Below the pieces are notes generated by a model, which was given only the letters and a program-made list of their open reading frames with translations, did no database searches and was not told the origin of the DNA. Positions 1 through 12,021 of a DNA stretch of 64,000 bases are shown in pieces; the stretch's first letter is position 1; each line of letters opens with the position of its first letter. The position numbers and the translations under genes were made by a program. Where the stretch lies: assembly GCA_950295325.1 (NCBI GenBank), contig OX485803.1:71935554-71999553 (forward strand), read 5' to 3'. The stretch comes from Polytrichum commune (lineage: Eukaryota > Streptophyta > Polytrichopsida > Polytrichales > Polytrichaceae).

Positions 1-408
1 AGCCTGGGGAGAGAACCCTAAACCGCTAGTTACAGATGAGCGGATTGAGTACGAGAAATAACCGGTTCAAATTCAAGATCTTCAGGAAATTCACTGGTCC
101 GTTTAGATGACATTAGCAGAATGTTCTTCAATTCAATCAAGAAAAACCAGACGAAGTCAGCATATAACTGGTTGGTCTTGGAATTGAAAACAATAGGATG
201 TCGACTGATTATGCCCAAAAATCTTCCTGATCATTGTAACGCATCATAGTCAAAAGCCACAAGCAGGCCAAAAGCCCACTTTCCGAATCCAAAAAGTCTC
301 CACTGCAAACCATCAGGTCTGCTCGGCTCTATGCCTCAAAATGTCAACAATATTCAAGCACGTGATCGACCGACTAACTTGCATCCTGATGTGCAACCTG
401 CAGTGACA

Positions 409-415
409 TATAATT
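409..415 (+). promoter_or_regulatory. putative TATA element of peptide gene 1
   Basis: TATAATT about 167 bp before the ATG. It lies in a stretch conserved with the same position upstream of peptide gene 2 (TATAATT at 14971, about 164 bp before its ATG). Shared ancestry alone could explain the conservation, so the role is tentative. Confidence 0.35.
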
Positions 416-575
416 GTCTCACGCTGACACACATCACAGACAAGGTTCAAAGACACAAATGCTTTTGGTACGATTAGTGCATTTCAGGGAGATGCGGGGT
501 GCAACCCAGTTGATGCAGTTTTCTTGGAAGAAATCAATCCACCTGGACCAATCTTCCTGATTCAGGCCAGGACTC

Positions 576-914
576 ATGGCTTCTAAGTTGACATGGCTCG
601 TGATGGCCTTGCTAATCGCAGCTACGCAGGTGCACGTCGCCAACTCCAGACAACTTGGTGGTTCGTCATCTGGAAGCTCCATTTTGAGCAATCCAGAAGT
701 GCGGAAACCCAATTGTGATGAGAAGAAGGTGGTGGCGGAATTGCTGATTTCTCGGATCGCAGCGGAATCTCAAACTGAGCTGAGAGTCAAGATGCCTCTG
801 GAAGATGATTCTGGCCGTAAATTAGCAGCAACATGGCCAACGAAGAGGGTTTTACTGCCTCAAATCAATAGGCCTCCTCCGCCTCCTCCTGGTAACCCTA
901 TAAGTTCCCCGTGA
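576..914 (+). CDS. small secreted peptide precursor, paralogue 1 (112 aa)
   Basis: Intronless ORF starting at ATG 576. Residues 1-24 form a classic signal peptide: a lysine near the start, a hydrophobic core LTWLVMALLIAA, and ANS before a likely cut at S24/R25. The predicted secreted part has a Gly/Ser stretch (28-35), one cysteine (C47), a charged helix-prone middle (about 48-80), a basic WPTKR motif (87-91) and a tail with six consecutive prolines. A second copy lies at 15135-15482. Across residues 27-39 the two genes differ by six silent changes and no replacement, which indicates selection on the protein. I do not recognise the family: no CLE, CEP, IDA, RGF, PSK or cysteine-rich signature is visible. 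A single cysteine argues against a disulfide-folded defence peptide. An apoplastic signalling or wall-associated role is inference only. Confidence 0.7.
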   Translation: MASKLTWLVMALLIAATQVHVANSRQLGGSSSGSSILSNPEVRKPNCDEKKVVAELLISRIAAESQTELRVKMPLEDDSGRKLAATWPTKRVLLPQINRPPPPPPGNPISSP

Positions 915-1274
915 AGATTCACATCTATAGATCCCCTTGGAGAAGGACATTGAACTCATAGAAATTAGCAAGGTGGAGCAAGATAGGTAGATAGACACGG
1001 CACATTGTGAATTGTTGAGCAATTTCATCAGCTCTATGCACTAGTTTCAGTGCGCTGACACCCACAGGAATTGTCTGTAGAATATTACTTGGTTTTCATG
1101 GGCTGGTTGAATGTCGCAGCATTCAAAAGTTTCATGATCTTGGCCTTCATCAGCAGCCTCCATGTGTAGATTTTGCATGTCGTGATGATATTGGCGACCT
1201 GCTCATAAACCAGAATTTCGATGTTTCTACAGTATTTGTCACTGCCACAACTTGCTTGTGTTTTGGTCTTGGTA

Positions 1275-1396
1275 CACTAAATAGTGCTATTACTGTGGGT
1301 CACACTAATTTTCTAGAACTAATTTTCATGCTGAGAATTAATGTGGGCCACATTAATTACTACACTACTAATACACACTACTAGGACTATTTAGTG
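1275..1396. mobile_element. CACTAAATA-family MITE M1 (122 bp)
   Basis: Starts CACTAAATAGTGCT and ends AGGACTATTTAGTG, near-perfect terminal inverted repeats. The element is absent from the paralogous position near 15850, where the flanks join directly (GGACTTGATAGTTTCTC). That empty site confirms an insertion. Confidence 0.75.
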
Positions 1397-1647
1397 CAGT
1401 TTCTTTAATAGCTGGGTTTGAATTGCCTCTCAATGCAATCACCCGGGCACACAACGCTTTTTTTAAGAAGCCATATTTCAAGTACATATAATGCACTAAG
1501 AAGTGTTATATTTCATTCTATTTCAAGAAACTCATGTAGCCCTCAGGAAGAGGAATTTCAAAAATGCAACTTTTAGAAGAAGCACAAGCATGTATAGTAA
1601 GAGAATCATGTATTTTAGATGAAATTATAACGAGAATCTTCATACAT

Positions 1648-1768
1648 AGGGGTGAGGGCAAGCCACCAAGATTTTGGAGGTTTAGGTTCAATTCTTAAAG
1701 CCCTTTTTGTAAAGATATGAGATTTCCCATGTTATTTTCTGGTACACAAATATTTTTACCAATGCGGC
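1648..1768 (+). mobile_element. possible tRNA-derived SINE fragment
   Basis: An A-box-like GAGGGCAAGCCACCAAG (about 1655-1671) is followed by a B-box-like GGTTCAATTCT (1685-1695). The spacing is shorter than in a tRNA. It lies within the block present only in duplication copy 1. No tail or TSD is clear. Confidence 0.3.
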
Positions 1769-1783
1769 GGGGGGGGGGGGGGG
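1769..1783 (+). repeat. G15 homopolymer
   Basis: Fifteen consecutive G. A second run of eleven G lies at 1955-1965. Both are in the extra block of duplication copy 1. Confidence 0.9.
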
Positions 1784-2003
1784 CACGGGGAGTGCACATA
1801 GGAAAGGGTTCATTGAATTAGCAAAAATTCAAGTATGCAATTAAAATTTTGATTTTATTCTAATTAATAATTGAGACCCACTATTTTCATTTGAAAAAAT
1901 ACACTTTCTAACATGTAAACCCAGCCTCTAGATTAATGCCTCTAAAATAACCGCGGGGGGGGGGGACTCTGCAGAACACATACGAACACTTGAAATAATG
2001 CTT

Positions 2004-2501
2004 GAACACTTCACACACGAGACTGAGAGCCCGTGACCATTACACTTCAAGCACTCTCATTGGTGGAAAAGGTGGAGCCGGTCCAAGTTCGCTTCACACT
2101 ACGCTTGAGGGACCAACGGAGTATGTGAATGCAAGATGGATGTAAAGTCTACATGGATTCCTACATGGCATCAAATGGATCATGTTTCATGGTCACTTGG
2201 ATTATTTTCAAAACCACCTCTTGGAGGTAGGCCTAACACAAAACCGGGAGACCATGGCACTCCAAATGCTCATAACCGCTGATTTGTTTTATTTTTATCA
2301 TGTGTGAAGATCCACATGAATAGAAATTCATTGAAATAGCATTTGGTTGAGGGCCCACCCACATATGACTTCACACTACACTTAAGGATCCGTGACCACA
2401 CTACATGATTCTGGAGGTGTCTTGGGATGGCCTTTGGGCACTTTCTTTCGGGCTCTCACAATTTCATGGTCACGACTCTTGGCTCGTGTGTGAACCGGCC
2501 C
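2004..2501 (-). mobile_element. Harbinger-like MITE H1 (~490-bp family)
   Basis: Reverse-orientation copy of the elements at 31696-32193 and 61550-62039. The right end GTGTGAACCGGCCC is followed by TTA. The left end has lost its first bases (GAACACTTCACACACGAG instead of GGGCCACTTCACACACGAG). The interior is collinear with the other copies throughout, including the ATGTTTCATGGTCACTTGGA block. No coding capacity. Confidence 0.75.
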
Positions 2502-2984
2502 TTAGTGTAGTAGGTAGTTTTCCCTCCACTGGAAGAATACCCCCACTTCCAAGAGTGGATCAAAAGTCACCGCTCCCCAACTACAAAAACTAATATTTAT
2601 AAGCACTAACGTAAGCTTCCATACAATCGTATACACGAAACGTGTCGGAGAAGATATCTGTTTATATTCATGAGAAGATGAAGACAAGAGAAGACAAGAG
2701 AATCGTCAACCTTGAATTTGTTTCAAAACTGTCCTTTTTGGACATATATTAAAAAATTCAGCACATTCACTTCTGGTGCATGATCATAATTCCTCTTGGT
2801 CCACATTCAGTTCACACCTAGTGAGGGGCCCAAAGGCTTTGTAAATTGATTTTCTAAGAAATCGGACCATGGATGTTGGACCATCAAGTCGAACCATGGT
2901 AAAAGGCCATCTTTCATGGTCCGATTTCATGGTCCATGGTGTAAACCACCCCTTAGGATTGGAGGAGCTTAACAACATTTACCG
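2502..2984. other. interspersed sequence with CCATGG-rich palindromes
   Basis: No gene seen. About 2862-2945 repeats ATCGGACCATGG and its complement several times, and ends at GTAAACCACCCCTTAG, which looks like a decayed MITE terminus. No partner end was found. Confidence 0.3.
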
Positions 2985-3420
2985 TGTCCTAACATACAAG
3001 CATGTAGAGTGAGATGAAGCGGCAATGTCTCAGATCGGACCATGTTTTGTTCTTGCAATTCACAAAGAACTTTGGAGAGATCATACCACCCAAGACAACA
3101 TGTGGTAAAGTAGACAAATCCTAGTTAATGAGTTTTGTTGAATGTCCATTCAAGTTTTGTCCACGTTGTTGCATGTTTCCTAAGACCAAAAACAAAGGTA
3201 GAAAGAAGATAGGAGCACCTCAAAGTGGTGATGAGTTCATCCTTTGAACTAGCTTGCTTCTCCTCTTGAACATCGAGACTTGTATACTAGATAATGACAA
3301 GAAATGATACGGCTGCACTCACTTTGCAGCAGGCCCTAATAGGATGCTAAAACCCTAAACCTTAAACCCTACGCCTCTAGATGTAGATATGCAATCCTTG
3401 CAGTAATTGTTAATTTGTTA

Positions 3421-4331
3421 ACTATAGCATATGTACTATATAGTCAGAAATATAGAAGGTTTAATATATTTGCCTCAAGCGTTCCCCATAAAATATCAAC
3501 CGCCTATTACACTCCATGTATTAAATTATCAATGAATAGTTGGCTCCTTGTGGGTTCATTGAAACACATCTCACAAGAAATTTTTCCCCCTATATGTTAG
3601 TTAATTTCAAGGCCCCATCTCGAAAAGATGAGTGCCTTTTTCAAACAACACCCTTTATTTCCGGGGATGCATTGTACTAAACATGTACGACTATACATGG
3701 GTGCACAAAAAGGGTGTTAATTTGAACTTTTCCGTATTATGTATACATATGTTACACAAATTATAATTTGTACTCATGTACATGTATGGAGGACCTTTCA
3801 AAAATATCCAGCATTTGTACTTGTATAGTATTATCAGTGTGTCATTAGACTTTACAACATAAGTTTTTTATATTAGATAATATTAGGATGAATAATTTTC
3901 TCATTTCCTTATCTCATCGGGCATCATGCATGTATGGAAAAAGGTCATTTATTTGGAAACTTGGAGGAGGATGAGGAGTGTGATTATGATCACACATTGA
4001 TTGACGATCCTAGTGCACAAGGTAGTGAGAAGGGAGATTGTAGTGTTGATGAAGACAATTCAAACATGTACAAGGATGTGTCATAGACACTGAAGGGGTG
4101 CATTTACAAGCTAAAAACGGCCTAAATGAAAATGTCAAAGTCAACTTCGACAGGCCTTGGGTGTTTTAGTTGATGAGCATGAAAGTGTTGAAATCTCCTC
4201 TCAATTTAATGTGCAATCCATTCCCGGGGGGTGGACTCTTTTTTGGAATTCTAAATGACGTGCGTAGCCCACTAGGAAATCAAACCCCCTATACATGAGA
4301 AGTTTATAGAGAAAAACAAATGTATACGTAC
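3421..4331. other. gene-free stretch
   Basis: AT-rich. Only short open frames without recognisable domains. Nothing supported. Confidence 0.6.
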
Positions 4332-4709
4332 TCACCACCCATCCTCAAAAACAGATGACCTCAACTTATATTGAGGTCGGCGGCTTGCAAAAGTGCCCCA
4401 CCCATCCTGCAAAATGGATGATTTGTTGGTAGGGCCGGCTTGGAAGTTGAGGTTGGCTTGCAAATTGGGGTCATTTTGGGGGTCGGAGCTTTGCCCCCAA
4501 AACAAAAAAGGAGCCCCCTAAACAACAAAGGACAAACTCCATATTCCTCTCCGATTTCCAAGGTGCCAATGAGATTCATCTTGCTTTTGTTTCTTCCTTG
4601 TTTTATCACCTTATATACAAGTCATGGGTGGGGCACCCGGCTTGCAAACCGGATGACTTGAACTTATTGTGAGGATGATCCACCTTGCATTTTGTGGGAT
4701 GGGTGGTGA
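4332..4709. mobile_element. imperfect inverted-repeat element (378 bp)
   Basis: Begins TCACCACCCATCC and ends GGATGGGTGGTGA. Sub-terminal segments also pair imperfectly, with TGACYTSAACTTAT and CCCACCCAT near both ends. No clear TSD and no coding potential. Confidence 0.45.
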
Positions 4710-4902
4710 TGCTCAACATGCTAGAAATTTGTAGAGACACCTTATGAACACAAATAGATGATGCATAGAACCAAGGAGCAGAGCCTAGCTATGAATGAAG
4801 GGAAACGAGGCTAAGAACCACACCAAAGTTGCTAATGGCAGCAAAAATAGGGGAAGAAGACGATGAGGGCATTGGAAGTGAGGGAGTGACAAAGGGGACT
4901 TA

Positions 4903-5309
4903 GGGCCGTGCCACACTGGGGGCAGGCAGGTCCGTGCCCCGCCTCCCATTGGCCGAGGGCGGTGCCTACCTGCCCCACTGACGGCAAGCGGCAGGCAGGT
5001 AATACCTCCGTGGCATGCCCTGGAATATAGGGTATCTACCGGGGGGCGGAGGCTGGTACCCCCTACCCCCCCGGTGCCGGGATTCTTCGAGGCTGCCAGA
5101 TCAGCATCTGCCATCAGCTTCATCCATCAGTCTCTGCTGGAGCCTGCCTGCCTGGGGCTCCATTCGGAAGTTGTTGGGAAGGCAGTTGGCTTCACCCAGC
5201 TGCCGCTAATGTGGCAGGAGCCACGGCAGCAAGCCGAGGTGGCACGGCAAGCCTACGTCGAACCCTAGCCTGTGGCCGGGTAAGCCCTGCCCCTAGTGTG
5301 GTATGGGCC
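4903..5309. mobile_element. Harbinger-like MITE H7, GC-rich (407 bp)
   Basis: TTA TSD at 4900-4902 and 5310-5312. Termini are GGGCCGTGCCACACTGGGGG and the complement of GGCCCATACCACACTAGGGG. The interior is much richer in G/C than its surroundings, and this creates long chance open frames on both strands. The end structure matches PIF/Harbinger (Tourist) elements, which duplicate a 3-bp TWA target. Confidence 0.75.
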
Positions 5310-5312
5310 TTA

Positions 5313-8300
5313 AGTTGGACCCCACCATGAAGTCCAAGGAGCATGGGAGTGAGGTTATAGGCCAAGGAAATGTGGGAACATGACAAAGACCATCAAAATG
5401 CGGGAATGAGGCGAAGGTCCTACGAAGCTGCCACATGGGAATTGAAGACCCCCCTTGCCAAGATCGCGTTAAAGACCCCCTATCACAACTTCGTTGAAGA
5501 ACTTGCCAAGACTTTCTTGTTGAAGAACCAGCCAAGACTCATTCTTGAGAAGTCCGGGAGATTAGAATTAGTTGGGAAGAACTACTTAACTGCCGGATGT
5601 CAACGGAAAATAGTTAGATTCAAATGCTCAAATAATAGATACGTTGGGACTAGAAATAAACAAATTATACAAATTATTTCTATATTTAAAAATCTAAGGA
5701 TCAACAAATAATTAAGTTATTTTTTAGATTTCACATATTATATGAAAATGGAACTTGGAGGCTTTGTTGCACTTCATTTGGCCCCCGAACAATTTATATG
5801 AAGTGTCACCAAGGTCTCTATATAGGTGAGAAACCACTTGGGACTTGGAATTAGGACTGGACACGTAGAAATGGCACTTGAAACTTGGCACGTAGATATT
5901 CAAAAATTCCATTTAGAATCCAAAAGCTTGAGTTTGGAGTCTTGAGTCTCTCTCTTAAAACTTATTTAGGACTCAAAGGCTCCAGGTTTGAGCCTTCTTA
6001 TGATCAAGGATATATGAGAGTTGTAACATTCTTTGAGATGAATGAACAATCGATCCCTTTGCGTACATAAGATTGGTACTTGGAATTTATAAAGCTTGGA
6101 ATACTTGAAAACCAAAGATCATCATTGAAGGCCTAAGATTCTTGGAACTCATAATATCAAGCTACTTGGACATTTGCATTGCAATGGTAAACTTGGGAGT
6201 TCAATCATACTTGGAAGGATCTAAGTACGGATGCTTGAGTTGCTCCATTGAAAGGGGTTACTTTGACACTTGAGTCAAAATTTGTCAATTAAAATACTTG
6301 GGTATTCAACCCACTCATGTGAGATTAATACTTAAGTCATGCACTTGCAACATGAACCCTTAAGCCAAAATCCAAAAAGTCTATTCAATAAAGAGCCTAA
6401 AGCAAAATCCGGATCCAAAAACAAGGAGGCTAAGGTTCGAAGAGACTTACTGAAGTTGACGCATGAGTGAAATTAGACCGCGGCATCATCAAGGGCATCA
6501 TCGGAAGATGACATGTGAGATCTAGTCAAAGTTGGAGAGGATTGTAGATAGGGTTTTGGTTTGGGTTCCAATTAAGAAAACCACACAAGGAAGACTAAGT
6601 GAGTGTCATACTTTATATCTAGGTATCACTATTAGGTTGATTGATAGAACGCAAGGTTTACTGTATGAATTTAGTATGGCAAACCCAAGGAAAATAACTT
6701 CTTAGATGAGTTTTGGAACTTGTAAAATTAAGGTTTGGGTAATTAAGGTCACTCAATGCGGTACATGCAATTGCTCAATCTCTCCCTTACAACCAACACT
6801 CAACAATATCATCTCTCTTATTATGATTTTACAATGCACGGAGTCACGGCTCAACAATAGTCTTTTGAGTATCGAGTAATCCAACAATAGTCTTTCTTTG
6901 ATTTAAAGGTAATTTAGTGAGTCATGAAATACTGTAGTTCAACCCCACGGGTTGTTCAATTCCTTAATTTACCTTAAACTTAGTGAGGTGGTGGAACCAT
7001 TGTCCTTACCTGTTTTATGCGATGGAACATTCCGGTGAGTGCTCAAAGACTATAGGCCATGCCACAAGTTAGCATTCACTTACAACATATTTCAACTACA
7101 CCCCTCATGCCTTCGAATTAATTAATGAAAATTGGTAATTTTGTGTTCCATCTCTTTTCATCTCTTCTAGATTAGCAAATTAACATTTAACTTAATGCTT
7201 TAAAATTAGTTGTTATAATTTGCAAAAGTCTAGTTACAAGAACTAAGTATTGGAACCTAAGTGAACTGTAACTAAGTGATTGAGTCTAAACCCCCGAGTC
7301 CATAGCCTAGTGAGTGTCAACCATTATCTTAGTATCCAATCACCAATAACAATAACTAATAACCAATCTTAAGTATCGAGTCTCGTAGGGTAGTGTAGGC
7401 CATAGTCTTTGATAACAAGTAAGCATATAGGTCTCGAAGATTTACCTGACACCTCTCCTTATATGCTAGCTTTTGGGCTTCCTACCCAATGATATGGGAT
7501 AACTTCTCATCTCCTTCCCGGTTTCGTTCGCCTCCCCATTTTCAATGCTTCGTCCTTCTCAGATCATTGTCGTTGCTGTAGGCTATGGTCTTTCGCTAAA
7601 TTGGGCGCTTAAATTACCTTCCCATAACCATGGTCTTGCCTAACTAACAATAATTCACTTCACCACAAGGTGATAGTACTTTCATAGAGTATGCCCCTCG
7701 TTATTAAGTTGGGAAAAAACAAAATATTGCATCAAAGTTCTCTCACTAGCCTTGGATTACGTTTTCAAGCTTCACCCCGACATTCCCGCACAAACCATCA
7801 TCTTGGTAGATTATCACTCTGATAACCAGATTATCACTTCTAGAGGACTTTTTGCCCTCGTTCACAATCAAGGTTTCACACCCTCAGTCACTTTAATTTA
7901 GAACAACATACACTTTGACCCTAGGGGGAAGAAGATTCTCTCCCTTCTCGAGGAGGTAACTTGCTATCTGTCTTGTTCTTGTCTATGTGCTCGTTTATTA
8001 CTCATTTGTCTATGGCCCTAGCCAACCTCACCATGGACTTTCCCCACAAGAGTATATCATTCACTCCCAAAAGACTATGGCCGGTGACCTGAGTTAATCT
8101 TGGAATTTAATATTCATTTACTCTCTACAGAACACAAACGGATCCCACTTGAATTAATTGCCTGTACGATGAGCATGATAATGGAAAATCTTCTCTTTTC
8201 ACGAGAGGTAATTGACAATGGTCACTCCTCTCTTCATATCTTCCTCAAAAAGTCGACTTCATAATTACACCAGACTACACTTCACCCTTTCACAGGGATC

Positions 8301-8317
8301 AAGAGTTACTACCTTAA
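5313..8317. other. gene-free stretch with diffuse repeats
   Basis: No coding domain recognised. From about 5760 to 6400 the text repeats short CTTGGAACTTGA-type phrases. From about 6850 onward CTATGGTCTT-like phrases recur. It probably derives from old elements, which I cannot classify. A weak tRNA B-box-like AGGTTTGAGCC lies near 5980. Confidence 0.5.
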
Positions 8318-8864
8318 AGGCCAAGTTCCATGTGCCGGTCCCGGTCCGTTTTTTGAATGGGTGAGAAACGGGTGACATCATCCAAAAAATGGGTGATGTC
8401 ACCGATTTTATGGAGGGGTACTTCTATGTGGGGTGCCGGTTTTTTTCGATTTCCTACTTTCTAACTAAATTTGGTGAGTGATAAGACATGACACTTTATG
8501 AAGGTCACCGGCAATGAAGGTCATCTAGATTCTAAAAACATCTTAAAATACACGTTCCCTAGGAGTACTCCTCAAAAGAAGGGACTAGAAGAACAAAGTG
8601 GCCTTTAGTATCCAAGGGTGTTCATAGGTGACCGGCCAATCCGGTCACCGGAGCTTTCTAACCGGCACATGTCCTTCTTGTGACCGTTAGGACCGCCGGT
8701 CCTTTGGCACCCGTTCTTGCACAACACAAAATGTGGGACACTCATCCATGGGGGGTACCGGTCCTTGGGTGAGAGGGATGGGCACATGGCACCACCCTCT
8801 TTTCACCGGCCCACCCATTTATTTTGAAAAAAACGGACCCGGACCGGCACATGGAACTTGGCCC
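8318..8864. mobile_element. Harbinger-like MITE H8 (547 bp, long TIR)
   Basis: TAA TSD at 8315-8317 and 8865-8867. The terminal inverted repeats are about 37 bp and nearly identical: AGGCCAAGTTCCATGTGCCG on the left, GGGCCAAGTTCCATGTGCCG as the complement of the right. The interior is rich in CCGGT motifs. No coding capacity. Confidence 0.8.
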
Positions 8865-8867
8865 TAA

Positions 8868-11800
8868 ATACTGATTCTTGAACCTATCCACTCACTAGAT
8901 AATCCAAATGATAAATGATTGCCCAAAATGCTCCTATATCTTGAGTCTACCCAGGTCCTTCTCAATACACAACCAAATCGATCCCGAGTTCACTCCCTTC
9001 ACTGAGCACAATGACATCAAGACTATAATCCATACAATCATATTATTGTAAGTAAATTCCACAGTTTTATATTATGAGAGGACACTTTTACATCAGCAAG
9101 GGCTTCACACCCCGTAATTATATAAGACTATAGTCTCGCTTTTTGATGAAAGAAGGAGCTACTCTCTTCACGAGAAGTAGTTGTTAATAATCCCCTCCCT
9201 CTCTCTCTCTCTCTGCTTATGGTCATTGCCGAGTCACAAGCCTCTCTTCCTAACCGGTGTGCCTGTCCATAGCCAGATTCATAACTTCCCCTAATTAGTC
9301 ACATGACTATGGTCTTTCTTAGATGACTCTCCCACTCTGGACTATGGTCAGTGACTTGAGAAGGAACACTTCCACTTCATTTCCACTAAATAATCAATAA
9401 TTGCCTATGTCTTCATTGTTTTAGAGTTCTTACTCTACTTCTGATCCTAAACTGCCTCAATTTTTTTTTAAAGAACCTATTCTATCCAAAAAAAATTGTA
9501 TCACAAGGATCATCATCGCAAGGAGTTCCAAACAACAAAATCATGCCAAGCCGTCGAGGTGGACAAATCTCCCGCCTTGTTGCACTTGAGTAAAATCTCA
9601 AACTTCAAACTTCAAGACTCAAGTGAATGTCCCATCAACGATATTAGATTCTAGATTTGTTAAGTTAAAGAATATACTTAAATTTTATATTCGATACTTA
9701 TGAGAAATCTTGAAGTTGTTGACCAAACAATTTTGGAGACTAACAAGTAAAATTCTTGTCTTGAAAACTTATAAGGTTGCGAAGAAAGTAAAACTAATTA
9801 CTTACAATTCATAACTCATGCTTAGAATAACATGCAAGATTCCTATAGACCATGAGGACACTCAACCGTGCCATTAGGATTTAGAGGAACATAACCTTGT
9901 AAGACTTGGGCACATGACTCCCTCAGGATTTCAAGGACATATCTAAGGATTCTTCTTGTACCACATTGAAATTTTATAAATTAAGTTATAGGATATATAT
10001 AGATATATGACCTTGGAATAATTAAAAGTAATTCAAGGTATACCTAGGAAATACTATCACCTAAACAAACACAAGGGAATTAAGGCATTAGATGGCTAAC
10101 CTAATCCTCTAGAGTTATAGGACTTGTGTACACCGGTCAGTAGCATGTCACACCATCTAAGGTTGAGGAAACCTTGTGACCAAAATGACAACCTCAACAA
10201 AAATGCACTCAAGTGTTTATAATAAGCTTTTCAATTTAATGTGATAGATGCCTCCAATACATATACAAAACCTAAATTGTGGATAAATTTGTTATTTTAT
10301 TATTAATAAAATCCACTTTCACTTCCCAATTTGAAAGTCATGAAACTATTTTCCATCCATAGCATGTAACTCCACAATTGCATCAAAACAACAAAGACAA
10401 GAATATGATAAGTTAGCCTTAACCGGAGAGCAAACTGAAGGGAGCCCATGAGCGCTCTAAGAGCTTCTAGTTTGTGAAAACCTAGAACCCAAATGCAAAC
10501 CTTATCAAGATTGGATAGGGTAGGCATTGAGGACTATTACCATCTGAAAACAATGTATGAAAATGTGAAATGGACGAAACTAAAACATTTCTTGTCAATT
10601 TTTTCTCTAAATCCTAGGGCCCCCTTTCCTACATCTACCTTAACTTCTAAATTCTTAATAACATTTTTAATTGTACACACTACAAAACAAATAAAAATAA
10701 AAGTAAAAAGTAAAAACCTCTCCCTTATGTATACCATGTATAGTATTGCCTCAAATAACACCCCTTCTTATACTCATGTTAGTTTGTACATGACAGCTAG
10801 GTGATGCGTGACAAAAATCTCTTGTTGACAGGGTAAGTCCGATTGTTTACCTAGGGGTCAATGACATAATCAAGCTCCTCGTCAACAGTTTGGTCAATTA
10901 CAAAATAATAGTCGATATAGCATTCAACTAGAGAAAAAAAAAATGCAAAAAACATGGAATTCTAGATCTTCTTGGATGCAAGATCTAAAGGTACTAAAAA
11001 TTGGAATTTTTTTGTTTTTGTTTTTTCTAAACAATTGACTAGCTAGTTGATTGCTTTAGGTTGATTGCTCCAAATTAATTACTATAGTCAACCAAGAGCA
11101 ATCAATTAGTTTGTTGACTACTACTAGCAGTCGACTTCTAGAAGAACAAAAATATCTTTAAATAACAATAACAATAAATAAACAACTAAACAACTAAAAC
11201 AAATTCAAAAAAAACATTTCGACCATTAGATCTTACATTTAATAAGATCTAATGGTGCAAAAATATTTTTATAGTATTTCTAAAGATGTCCATTTCTAGT
11301 AGCATTTGAAAAAAAATTAAACAAAAATTACTCCAATTAAAAAAAAAAACCCACATCAGCGAGCGTCACGTCCCAACATGATGCGACGTGACGGGTGGGG
11401 CTACATCACATCCAATTGCACATCCTTGGTTGGGAGGGTTTGTAAGATGTGTAGAAAGTTTGGAAATCATTGGGTGGAGTATAGGGATCCAATTGACTTG
11501 ATGGACCATTTATCAAAAATGAAGATTGACTTGTGTGGGTATCACAAAGGAACCAACAAGAAGTGGACATACGATCTTACCAATCATTTGATGGTAGAAT
11601 TAGAAACAATAATTGCATTAGTTTTTATGACATATATTGCGAACTTGGATGCTTATGAGATACATCCCAGTGATGGAAAACTCTTAAATAACTTTATTGA
11701 TGAATGCTAGGGTTTTGTATTATACATATGATAGGGGTTGATTTCTAATTCCAAGCTATATTTGTAACTTATGTTAAGGACTATATATGAATGCAATTTT

Positions 11801-12013
11801 TTTGAAGTGTATATATTTTCCATTATATTTTAATCATTGAAATTGTATGGGTATTGCTTAATATTACCAACCAACCAATAGATAGATAGATAGATAAGGA
11901 ATTTTAGAGTGTGTTGTGAACGCAAAAGATTCTTTGATTTTAATGAGGAGCATCAAAAGTAAAATTAAAACCAAATGAATGAAGAGGCAAGGGAGTATTC
12001 ATTTAATTGAGAT
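8868..12013. other. gene-free stretch
   Basis: Continues the diffuse repeats of 7.4-8.3 kb up to about 9.4 kb (short CT tract near 9196), then anonymous AT-rich DNA. A 110-codon open frame at 11378-11710 has no recognisable domain. Nothing else supported. Confidence 0.5.
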
Positions 12014-12021
12014 CATGATAG

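Larger units (their letters stand above)
248..3420 (+). repeat. segmental duplication, copy 1 (contains peptide gene 1)
   Basis: Matches 14813-16500 in the same orientation. Shared landmarks run from AGTCAAAAG-CAC-AGCA at the left, through the gene and its 3' flank (TTTGTCACTG then TTGCTTGTGTTT), to a right-hand block (about 2985-3380) with CCACGTT, AGATAGGAGCA and a telobox-like AAACCCTAAACC. Copy 1 has two extra stretches: a 122-bp MITE (1275-1396) and about 1.5 kb (roughly 1436-2965) that holds SINE-like and Harbinger-like sequence. Confidence 0.75.

Noticed and set aside
434-712. Antisense frame over peptide gene 1 (and 15107-15319 over gene 2)
   Set aside because: Shadow of the conserved sense-strand coding sequence. 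The sense frame has the signal peptide and silent-change pattern.
840-914. CLE/CEP/IDA-type peptide-hormone motif in the peptide tails
   Set aside because: Pro-rich, but the defining residues of these families are not present.
3350-3375. Interstitial telomere repeat
   Set aside because: Only one to two degenerate AAACCCT units. A telobox-like motif is the safer description.
4785-5386. Several GC-rich frames on both strands
   Set aside because: They lie within the inverted-repeat element H7. Openness is a composition effect.
11378-11710. 110-codon plus-strand frame with Cys/His-rich start
   Set aside because: Could be a transposon scrap, but no motif supports a call.
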